The notes under the pieces were generated by a model. That model was not told the origin of the DNA and searched no databases. It saw only the letters and a list, made by a program, of their open reading frames with translations. A program made the position numbers and the translations under genes. Below, in pieces: positions 13,564 through 19,454 of a stretch of 24,201 bases of DNA. Numbering within the stretch: the first letter of the stretch is position 1; every line of letters begins with the position of its first letter. This DNA is from an uncultured Eubacteriales bacterium. GTDB lineage: Bacteria; Bacillota; Clostridia; Oscillospirales; CAG-272. The stretch spans positions 1 to 24,201 of the forward strand of contig CAKSPO010000030.1 in NCBI GenBank assembly GCA_934481515.1. Reading direction: 5' to 3'.

Positions 13564-14091
13564 TTACGTTTTGTTTGCGGATGCAGGCACATCGTTTCGC
13601 TCTGCCAAAACAGCTCCCCATGCCGAGACAAGGTCGGAAAGGGATACAGAGGCATTGGCGGGGCTGGTTGAGGGCAGGCAGAGCGCCGGGACGGCGATCC
13701 CGGATGGCGCATACCGGAGATAATACCGGTAGGCGGTTTTCCCGTTCAGACAGACCGCACGGATCGGTGCGGCGGAAAAAATCAGGGAAAGCTCGTTCGG
13801 GAGAACATCCCGGATCTGTGCGTCGGAGGAGCCGGCAATCGTACAGGAGGCAATCATGTCCCATAGCGCGATGCAGTGCGACAGCAGAAAGCGGATTTTT
13901 CCTTCCGGTTCTGTCGGAACCTCTTCCCGGTAAACGCCCTCCAGCATCCGCCAGAAGCGGTTTTGCGGATGCCCGTAGTAGAACCCGGCGGCTCTGGATT
14001 GGACGGAAGGGAAGCTTCCGAGGATCAGAACCCGGCTGTTCTGATCGAAAACCGGTGGAAGGGGGTGTATCTGCTGTTCGCGTTCCATCAT
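13564..14091 (-). CDS. Hypoxanthine (deoxyinosine)-DNA glycosylase, UDG superfamily
   Basis: 175-residue base-excision-repair glycosylase of the family-6 (HDG) type. Motif A reads VLILGSFPSVQSR with FYYGHPQNRFW directly after it (catalytic-site Asn44). The C-terminal motif is CLPSTSPANA. ALWDMIASC corresponds to the conserved middle segment. I chose the ATG at 14091, with AGAGG 9 nt upstream (14101-14105), over an in-frame GTG at 14115. It removes deaminated adenine from DNA (family knowledge). It is convergent with the peptidase gene (28 bp between stops) and has its own promoter. Confidence 0.88.
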   Translation of the reverse strand: MMEREQQIHPLPPVFDQNSRVLILGSFPSVQSRAAGFYYGHPQNRFWRMLEGVYREEVPTEPEGKIRFLLSHCIALWDMIASCTIAGSSDAQIRDVLPNELSLIFSAAPIRAVCLNGKTAYRYYLRYAPSGIAVPALCLPSTSPANASVSLSDLVSAWGAVLAERNDVPASANKT

Positions 14092-14132
14092 TGCATGTTG
14101 CCTCTCTTTCTGCACTTTGATTCCCGGTTGTC

Positions 14133-14161
14133 AGTATAACATGTTTGAAAGCCGCTGTCAA
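14133..14161 (-). promoter_or_regulatory. Sigma-A promoter of the DNA glycosylase gene
   Basis: On the minus strand TTGACA (14161-14156), 17-bp spacer and TATACT (14138-14133); a close to consensus promoter. Confidence 0.75.
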
Positions 14162-14193
14162 TTGCGGTTACCGCAAAAAAGTGTGCTCCGGTA

Positions 14194-14222
14194 TTGACGG
14201 GGCGTTTTTTTTGTGTTATACT
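14194..14222 (+). promoter_or_regulatory. Sigma-A promoter of tyrS
   Basis: TTGACG at 14194-14199, 17-bp spacer, TATACT at 14217-14222. The resulting leader of about 70 nt is too short for a T-box. Confidence 0.75.
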
Positions 14223-14298
14223 ATCTCTGTCCAAATAATTTGATCCGGTTGCAGAGGGCGGCGCGGATGATTGAAAAATACGGAGGATGATTAGATCG

Positions 14299-15525
14299 AT
14301 GACACTTTACGAAGATCTGAAATGGCGAGGATTGATTCAGGATATTTCCAGTCCGGAACTGATTGACAAACTCAACGCAGGGGGAATGACGTTCTATATC
14401 GGAACCGACCCGACGGCGGACAGCCTTCATCTCGGACACTATTCGTCTTTTCTGATTACGCGTCGGCTGGCGGCGGCGGGACACCATCCGCTCCTGTTGG
14501 TCGGAATGGCGACGGGTCTGATCGGAGATCCGCGCGGAACGGTGGAGAGAAAGCTCTCCGATCCGGAAGAAGTGCGTCACAATTTTGACTGTCTGAAAAA
14601 GCAGTTGCAGAAAATCTTCCCGTACGAAGTAATCAACAATTACGATTGGGTCAAGGATATTACGATCATTGACTTTTTCCGGGACTACGGAAAATATATC
14701 AATGTGGGATATATGCTCAGCAAGGATCTGATCCGGCGGCAGATGGAGAGCGGGATTTCCTATGCGGAGTTCTCCTACATGCTGATTCAGGGACTGGATT
14801 TCAAGTACCTGCATGAGCACCGCGGTGTGGATTTGCAGGTGGCAGGTTCCGATCAGTGGGGCAACATCACGACGGGAATCGAGCTGATCCGCAAGACCAC
14901 GGGGGACGAGGTTTATGCCATGACCATGCCGCTGGTGACGGATTCGCACGGAAATAAGTTCGGAAAGAGCGAAGGGAACGCCGTTTGGCTGGACAAGGAA
15001 AAGACCAGCTCGTATGAGTTGTATCAGTTCCTGCTGAATTCCGAGGACAGCATGGTGATTGAATATCTCAAGCGTCTGACCTTCCTCTCGCGGGAAGAGA
15101 TTGAAGCCATTGAGAAAGAGCACAATGCCGCTCCCGAAAAGCGGTTGGCACAGAAGAAGCTGGCGGAAGAGATTCTGAGAGATTTGCACGGAGAAGGCGC
15201 TTACGAGTCCGCTGTGCGGATCAGCGAACAGCTCTTCGCGGGCAATATCCGGGAAATCCCGATGCACGATCTTCTGGCGGGACTGAAGGACGTTCCGCAC
15301 TTTGAGACCACGGGGGGACCAGTGATGGATGTGCTGGTTTCTGCCGGCATCTGTTCTTCCAAGCGGGAAGCGCGGGAGTTCATTTCCAACGGCTCGCTGT
15401 CGCTCAACGGAGAGACGATTCCGAACATTGACGTGGTGCTGGATGCTTCCAATGCACTGGGCGGCAGCTATTTTGTCATCCGCCGCGGAAAGAAGAAGTA
15501 CTATCTCGGTGAGCTGAAAAAGTAA
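14299..15525 (+). CDS. tyrS: Tyrosine--tRNA ligase
   Basis: 408-residue class I aminoacyl-tRNA synthetase. The HIGH-type motif is HLGHY (44-48) after YIGTDPTADSL. The tyrosine-binding block is FSYMLIQGLDF...GVDLQVAGSDQWGN. The KMSKS-type loop is KFGKSEGNAVW (220-224). A C-terminal S4 RNA-binding domain starts near residue 340 (VLVSAGICSSKREAREFISNGSLSLNG as VSAGICSSKREAREF). An in-frame ATG at 14287 touches the GGAGG (14282-14286) directly, so the ATG at 14299 is the workable start. Complete and of normal length. Confidence 0.97.
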   Translation: MTLYEDLKWRGLIQDISSPELIDKLNAGGMTFYIGTDPTADSLHLGHYSSFLITRRLAAAGHHPLLLVGMATGLIGDPRGTVERKLSDPEEVRHNFDCLKKQLQKIFPYEVINNYDWVKDITIIDFFRDYGKYINVGYMLSKDLIRRQMESGISYAEFSYMLIQGLDFKYLHEHRGVDLQVAGSDQWGNITTGIELIRKTTGDEVYAMTMPLVTDSHGNKFGKSEGNAVWLDKEKTSSYELYQFLLNSEDSMVIEYLKRLTFLSREEIEAIEKEHNAAPEKRLAQKKLAEEILRDLHGEGAYESAVRISEQLFAGNIREIPMHDLLAGLKDVPHFETTGGPVMDVLVSAGICSSKREAREFISNGSLSLNGETIPNIDVVLDASNALGGSYFVIRRGKKKYYLGELKK

Positions 15526-15540
15526 AGTTATTTTTATCGG

Positions 15541-15588
15541 AAGGGCGCTCCGCGCGATTTGCTTTGTGCAGTCGTGCGAAGCGCTTTT
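15541..15588 (+). terminator. Terminator after tyrS
   Basis: Arms 15541-15557 and 15572-15588 pair at 16 of 17 positions (including G-T pairs), with a GC-rich centre and TTTT at the 3' edge. The T-run is short. Confidence 0.6.
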
Positions 15589-15604
15589 GACTTGTGAGGT
15601 CCTG

Positions 15605-15633
15605 ACATAATTTTTTCGATCCCGGCATAGAAT
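15605..15633 (+). promoter_or_regulatory. Possible sigma-E (mother-cell) promoter of the SipL-like gene
   Basis: ACATAATT (15605-15612) and CATAGAAT (15626-15633) at 13-bp spacing resemble the sigma-E consensus (KMATATWH and CATACAHT). No TTGACA/TATAAT pair is found in this interval. This fits the sporulation role of the gene but is inference. Confidence 0.4.
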
Positions 15634-15665
15634 GTAGCATCAATGCGAAAAGGAGCGGATATGGT

Positions 15666-17207
15666 ATGGAAAACGGTGTAAAAGAGAGCGGAGGCATGCG
15701 GGTACAGGCTCCTGTTTGCGAAAAACAGATTGTGACGGAGCTGTCCGCTGATTTTTCCCTCCCGGATTATCAGCCGCCGGTCAAGCGGCTTCTTCGTGTT
15801 ACCGCGACGGCACAGCCGGCGGATAAGTTTATCGGTGCCGGAACGGTCGATTTTTCCGGAAATATGGACTACAGCGTTCTCTATCTCGGAGAAGACGGCG
15901 GTCTGTACTGTACCTCGCAGGCAGGCGACTATCAGTTCAGTGTTCCGGTGGAGATTCCTTCTGATTTTGAGATCGGAGACGGATTTCTTTGCTATGCGGA
16001 AAATACCCCGGAAGGGGTGAGCGGGAGGGTTTTAGCTCCGCGCAGGATTTCGGTGCGGTGCCGCCTGCGTTCCGGCGTGCATCTGTTCGGAACGATGGTT
16101 CCGGAGGAGGCGGTCACCGGAACGCAGGAGGAGGCACTCCAGCGGCTCCGGAAAAGCGTGGAATGTGTTCGTCTCTTTTATGGGATCGGCACGCCGTTTT
16201 CCCTTGCGGATGAAATTCTGCCGGAGGCTCCGTCCGAAAATCTCCGGGTGGTTTGTGCAAACGCGGAGGTGCTGATGACGGAAGCGACGGCGGGGAGCGG
16301 TTGCGTCAACTGTCGCGGTGAGGTTTGCCTGAAGCTGTTGTATTGCCGGGATGGAAGCGGAGAACTTCCGGGAACCGTTTTGCGCCGGATTCCGTTCAGT
16401 CAGAGCGTTCCGGTGGATGGTGCCGCCGTGAATTGCGATTCCGTGGCGCGGGGAACCTGCACGGGGATTAACATTACCGTGGAGGAGGGACGGATTCTCT
16501 GCGAGGTGACCGTTGTGCCCGAAGCGTGGGCAAGAAAGAATGAGACGGTTCCTTATACGAGGGATCTTTATTCGACTGCGGCGGACGGTGAGATGCAGTA
16601 TGCGGACTATACCTTCCGGCGTGCACTGAAAAGCGGTGTCGGAAACTTTTCGCTTAACCAGACCCTGACGCTGGAGGAAGCAGGAATCCGCCCGGGCGCA
16701 TCTGTCGTGGATGTGATGCTGAGCCCGTCGGTCACGGCAACGGAAACGGAAAAAGGAAAGCTGATTCTGTCCGGAAAATGCAGGTGCCATGTGGTTTATA
16801 CCTGTGAGGAGGATATGGGGGCGCAGGAGTTTGAAATTCCGTTCCGGTACGGAACCGACGGCGGCGGAGAAGAACTTGCCGGATGCGATGCGCAGATTCT
16901 TCCAATCACCTGCCGTGCCCGTGTGGATGGGGAACGGATCGCCGTGGACGCGGAGCTTGCCGTGACGCTTGCAACCTATGGGAATTCACAGGCAACCGTT
17001 TTGCACAGTGCGCGTTTCGGCGAAGAGCTTCCTGCCGGCGACGGCGGATACACCATCTGCTATCCGTCACGGGAAGATACGCTTTGGACGGTATCCAAAC
17101 GCTATCACAGATCGGTTGCGGAGGTCGCCGGGATGAATCCGCTTTCCGGGTCTCCTGCGGCGGACGCTCCGGATTCACTTTCCGGCGTACAGTATCTGCT
17201 GGTATAA
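15666..17207 (+). CDS. sipL: SipL-like spore envelope assembly protein (SPOCS/DUF3794 + LysM)
   Basis: 513-residue protein composed of SPOCS (DUF3794) repeats and a C-terminal LysM. SPOCS repeats are recognisable as LPDYQPPVKRLLRVTAT followed by DFSGNMDYSVLYL (about 30-75), and a related segment later (RPGASVVDVMLSPSVTATE with ILSGKCRCHVVYTCEEDM). LysM occupies about 462-513: YTICYPSREDTLWTVSKRYH and VAEVAGMNPL. This architecture and length match Clostridioides difficile SipL, which links SpoIVA to the coat around the forespore (family knowledge). It is a mother-cell protein. AAAAGGAG precedes the ATG. The gene stands alone between terminators. Confidence 0.85.
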   Translation: MENGVKESGGMRVQAPVCEKQIVTELSADFSLPDYQPPVKRLLRVTATAQPADKFIGAGTVDFSGNMDYSVLYLGEDGGLYCTSQAGDYQFSVPVEIPSDFEIGDGFLCYAENTPEGVSGRVLAPRRISVRCRLRSGVHLFGTMVPEEAVTGTQEEALQRLRKSVECVRLFYGIGTPFSLADEILPEAPSENLRVVCANAEVLMTEATAGSGCVNCRGEVCLKLLYCRDGSGELPGTVLRRIPFSQSVPVDGAAVNCDSVARGTCTGINITVEEGRILCEVTVVPEAWARKNETVPYTRDLYSTAADGEMQYADYTFRRALKSGVGNFSLNQTLTLEEAGIRPGASVVDVMLSPSVTATETEKGKLILSGKCRCHVVYTCEEDMGAQEFEIPFRYGTDGGGEELAGCDAQILPITCRARVDGERIAVDAELAVTLATYGNSQATVLHSARFGEELPAGDGGYTICYPSREDTLWTVSKRYHRSVAEVAGMNPLSGSPAADAPDSLSGVQYLLV

Positions 17208-17216
17208 AATCGTTAT

Positions 17217-17263
17217 AAAGGGCGGTTCGAAAAACTCAAAACGGGTTTTTCGAACCGCCCTTT
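17217..17263. terminator. Bidirectional terminator, 19-bp perfect stem
   Basis: 17217-17235 and 17245-17263 are perfect inverted copies (GC block AAAGGGCGGTTCG outside, A5/T5 inside, 9-nt loop TCAAAACGG), ending in TTTT. It separates the convergent SipL-like and lipoprotein genes. Confidence 0.8.
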
Positions 17264-17342
17264 TAGGAAAGCGGAAGCCGGTTCTGCAAGAACGGTATGT
17301 TCAGCCGGAAAAATAAAAAATAAAATGTTGCAGTCTTTTGCG

Positions 17343-18050
17343 TCAGCGAAAATAATAGAGAAAGGACATATCCTTGTCTGCGTATTCCTCCGGCTTAAGC
17401 CAGACATCATCGGAATCATTGAACTTTTTGCGCAGGCTGTCGTAGTAGGCGACCGAATAGCAATACAGACCGGTCTCCGAATAATAGGTGATGGAGACGT
17501 ACATTTCCGGTTCCGGTATGCCGTTTTCCCAGACATATTTGGTTGCCCGATCGGTGGATACGGAAACGCTGGGAGTATCGCCGTATGCCTTTTCCGTGGT
17601 ATAGGTGTGGGAAAAAGCAAAGACCGCTGTTCTGTCCGCGTCTGCGCGCAGGTTGCACAGCCCGCTCAGTTCTTCCGACTTTGTAAAGGCTTCACCGTCT
17701 TCGGATTGCAGAAACACGACATATTCGATGCATTCTCCGGTACGGCGGACGGGAAGGAGCACATCGGTCTTTCCGTCAAAATTCAGATCGGTCAGAAGCA
17801 AGCCGTATTTTTCATCCAATGCACGCACTGAGGCATCACTTTCGATGGAGACAGAGAAAAGAATCCGGTCACCACGCTTGATGACCAAATGCCGGGGCTT
17901 TCCGGAAAAACCTCGGACGCAGTAGGTGATTCCGTCCTGCTCTTCTTCATAAAGTTTGCGGTAAGGTTCCGAGCAGGAGGAAAGTACCGTCAGCAAAAGG
18001 ATTGCCGCAAAAAGCACAGAAAAAATTCGGACAAGCGGAAACGTTTTCAT
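17343..18050 (-). CDS. Lipoprotein of unknown function with a calcium-loop-like motif
   Basis: 235-residue protein with a lipoprotein signal peptide: MKTFPLVRIF, hydrophobic core SVLFAAILLLTV, lipobox LSSC with Cys26. Residues 86-98 read LLTDLNFDGKTDVL, a D-x-N-x-D-G-x-x-D loop as in FG-GAP/VCBS-type calcium loops. The rest is predicted beta-rich (VSITYYSETGLYCYSVAYY). Anchored on the outer face of the membrane. The ATG overlaps the stop of the upstream ECF S component (ATGA), so the two are translated together; it may help ligand capture, but that is inference. I do not recognise the family. Confidence 0.75.
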   Translation of the reverse strand: MKTFPLVRIFSVLFAAILLLTVLSSCSEPYRKLYEEEQDGITYCVRGFSGKPRHLVIKRGDRILFSVSIESDASVRALDEKYGLLLTDLNFDGKTDVLLPVRRTGECIEYVVFLQSEDGEAFTKSEELSGLCNLRADADRTAVFAFSHTYTTEKAYGDTPSVSVSTDRATKYVWENGIPEPEMYVSITYYSETGLYCYSVAYYDSLRKKFNDSDDVWLKPEEYADKDMSFLYYFR

Positions 18051-18562
18051 TGCTCGTTTTCCTTGAAATAGGGAATGAGACGGACGACCGGATACAGAAT
18101 TGCCGCAATCAGGAGACACGAGCCGCCCTGAATGGCATTCATCGGAAGGTTGGCAAGAGACGGAACGGCTCCGTAGGCGAGAATGAATGCTTCGTAAATA
18201 TAGTAGCCGAAAATCATGACAGCTTCCGCGGCAACTCCGGAAATCAGGCGGGAAGCAAGGGAAGGGAACCGGTGCGTCAGGCGGAGCACGCCGAGTGCCG
18301 CCAGTCCCATCAGAACCTTGATGACGAAGGTTCCGGGAGCATATATAGCATATCCGCCGGCAAGGTCGGTCAGCGCGGCGCCTGCGGCACAGGCAACAGC
18401 ACCGGGAATCCCGCCAAGGCACCATGCGCAAAGGAGCAGAAAGGTGTCGCCGAGGTTGATGTTCCCGGCAAAGGGGGTCGGAAAAGAGATCCATGTGGCG
18501 CAGAAAACAAGGGCGCCGAACATGGCAGACAGGGTAAGCTTTCGGATTTGTACGGACTTCAT
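18047..18562 (-). CDS. ECF transporter S component
   Basis: 171-residue membrane protein. The sequence GNINLGDTFLLLCAWCLGG then AALTDLAGGYAIYAPGTFVIKVLMG is the hallmark of the PF07155-like S components (thought to take up vitamins such as pyridoxine or hydroxymethylpyrimidine; exact ligand not readable). About five to six helices. The start at 18562 has a perfect AAGGAGG (18575-18569); open frame beyond it is leader. No EcfA/EcfT genes in the window, so it depends on a shared module. The gene is coupled to a downstream lipoprotein, an uncommon arrangement. Confidence 0.87.
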   Translation of the reverse strand: MKSVQIRKLTLSAMFGALVFCATWISFPTPFAGNINLGDTFLLLCAWCLGGIPGAVACAAGAALTDLAGGYAIYAPGTFVIKVLMGLAALGVLRLTHRFPSLASRLISGVAAEAVMIFGYYIYEAFILAYGAVPSLANLPMNAIQGGSCLLIAAILYPVVRLIPYFKENEQ

Positions 18563-18573
18563 AGGGAACCTCC

Positions 18574-18599
18574 TTCCGCAAGTGTCGGATTTTGCGGAA
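18574..18599 (-). promoter_or_regulatory. Leader hairpin next to the ECF S-component ribosome site
   Basis: TTCCGCAA and TTGCGGAA (18599-18592 and 18581-18574 on the minus strand) form a perfect 8-bp stem with a 10-nt loop. The 3' arm overlaps the first two bases of the AAGGAGG site, so the hairpin could modulate translation. No known riboswitch consensus fits the about 50-nt leader. Confidence 0.4.
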
Positions 18600-18617
18600 T
18601 CAAAAAATACAGTTTTC

Positions 18618-18645
18618 ATTATACACGTTATTTTTCTTTTGTCAA
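18618..18645 (-). promoter_or_regulatory. Sigma-A promoter of the ECF S-component/lipoprotein operon
   Basis: Minus-strand TTGACA (18645-18640), 16-bp spacer and TATAAT (18623-18618), both hexamers perfect. Confidence 0.8.
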
Positions 18646-18754
18646 GGGAAAAATGAAAGAGAACGGAAAAGCCGGAATTTATGGTTTTATATTTTTTGTA
18701 TTGCATATTTGAAGATGCGTTATACAGGCGATTTCCGCATGAAAGGATTTCCAT

Positions 18755-18783
18755 TCATAAAAGCATGCATGGGACAAATAATA
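18755..18783 (+). promoter_or_regulatory. Possible sigma-G (forespore) promoter of the SASP gene
   Basis: TCATA (18755-18759) and AATAATA (18777-18783) with a 17-bp spacer resemble sigma-G elements (GYATA and CATNNTA). Each has one mismatch. SASP genes are sigma-G dependent in general; the exact site is inference. Confidence 0.35.
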
Positions 18784-18877
18784 GTATCAGAGCCGCACAC
18801 GGTCAGTCGCGGGCGACTCAATGATATAGATAGTCGAACGGATGCGAAAAATCCCTGACCGCGTTTGATTCTCAAAT

Positions 18878-18905
18878 GAACGGTCGGAGAGAGAGCAGAC
18901 CGTTC
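18878..18905 (+). promoter_or_regulatory. Hairpin in the SASP leader
   Basis: GAACGGTC (18878-18885) and GACCGTTC (18898-18905) form a perfect 8-bp stem ending about 6 nt before the AGGAG ribosome site; a smaller AGTCG/CGACT hairpin lies at 18805-18818. Could stabilise the spore transcript; role unknown. Confidence 0.45.
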
Positions 18906-18921
18906 AGAAGAGGAGAAAACA

Positions 18922-19119
18922 ATGGCTAGCAACAAGACTCTTGTTCCGGAAGCAAAGGAAGCTCTGGAAAGATTCAAGATGGAAGCTGCAAGCGAGGTTG
19001 GTGTCAACCTTGCGCAGGGCTACAACGGTGACATCACCGCGAAGCAGGCTGGTTCCGTAGGTGGTCAGATGGTCAAGAAGATGATCGAGTCCTACGAAAA
19101 TTCTATCAAGACGAAATAA
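18922..19119 (+). CDS. Alpha/beta-type small acid-soluble spore protein
   Basis: 65-residue DNA-coating spore protein. Family signatures: EALERFKMEAASEVGV (with the conserved FK-E-A-E-GV and its germination-protease cleavage region) and GYNGDITAKQAGSVGGQMVKKMI. It saturates forespore DNA and shifts it to an A-like form, protecting against UV and heat. AGAGGAG precedes the ATG. Its codon use is noticeably biased to favoured codons, as expected for a very abundant protein. Monocistronic. Confidence 0.97.
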   Translation: MASNKTLVPEAKEALERFKMEAASEVGVNLAQGYNGDITAKQAGSVGGQMVKKMIESYENSIKTK

Positions 19120-19270
19120 GAGAATAAAGGCGAACGGATCGCAGAATCTCTTGTGATCATTGGCTTTTCTCTCTGCCGGAATGGTGAAAAAGAATGCTTT
19201 TGCGCTTTTCCGGTCATCGTCCGAATGCTGTCGCCGGAATCCGGATGCGGATCCTCATGACGGCACAAGG

Positions 19271-19313
19271 CGCCTCCGCTCCTGTTGATTGGAGCGGGGG
19301 CGTTTTGCGTTTT
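19271..19313 (+). terminator. Strong terminator separating SASP from the phage-like module
   Basis: CGCCTCCGCTCC (19271-19282) pairs with GGAGCGGGGGCG (19291-19302) over 12 bp with one G-T, then TTTTGCGTTTT. Confidence 0.85.
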
Positions 19314-19345
19314 CAGGGAGATTCTGAAGAAAGCAGACATGAAAT

Positions 19346-19381
19346 CCGGCACGCTCCGGCACATCCCGGCACGCCGGGCAC
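19346..19381 (+). repeat. Array of CCGGCAC repeats, one per helical turn
   Basis: CCGGCAC occurs at 19346, 19356 and 19366 with an exact 10-bp period, and a variant CCGGGCAC at 19374-19381. The array ends 12 bp before the TATAAT at 19394, where a -35 would normally be. It looks like a cooperative operator; the binding protein is unknown. Confidence 0.7.
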
Positions 19382-19393
19382 TTTTGCCGTTTC

Positions 19394-19399
19394 TATAAT
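19394..19399 (+). promoter_or_regulatory. -10 box of the phage-like module
   Basis: Perfect TATAAT 55 bp upstream of the tail-fibre gene. The expected -35 (19371-19376) is ACGCCG, inside the repeat array, so activator dependence is likely. The leader also has a decoy ribosome-site hairpin: CGAAAA-GGAG-TTTTCG at 19408-19423. Confidence 0.5.
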
Positions 19400-19454
19400 G
19401 AAACCTGCGAAAAGGAGTTTTCGAAAAAAACTATCAATAAAAAAGGAGATTAAA

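Larger units (their letters stand above)
18563..18921. other. Divergent intergenic region between ECF S component and SASP genes
   Basis: 359 bp without a convincing gene. It holds the minus-strand promoter and leader hairpin of the S-component operon, a possible sigma-G promoter, and two hairpins (18805-18818 and 18878-18905) upstream of the SASP gene. Confidence 0.7.
19120..19454. other. Non-coding stretch between the SASP and phage-like module
   Basis: 335 bp. An open frame from 19194 runs into the tail-fibre gene, but its first 87 codons cover a strong terminator, a repeat array and a -10 box and have no ribosome site, so I treat it as non-coding. A weak hairpin GATCGCA/TGTGATC lies just after the SASP stop (19138-19159). 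Confidence 0.7.

Noticed and set aside
14223..14298. T-box leader before tyrS
   Set aside because: The leader is only about 70 nt and shows neither a T-box sequence (UGGN) nor a terminator.
14221..15300. 359-codon open frame antisense to tyrS
   Set aside because: It mirrors tyrS codon bias and has no recognisable domain or ribosome site.
19194..19454. 87-codon N-terminal extension of the tail-fibre gene
   Set aside because: It would be translated through a strong terminator, a repeat array and a -10 box, and AAAAAGGAG precedes the ATG at 19455.
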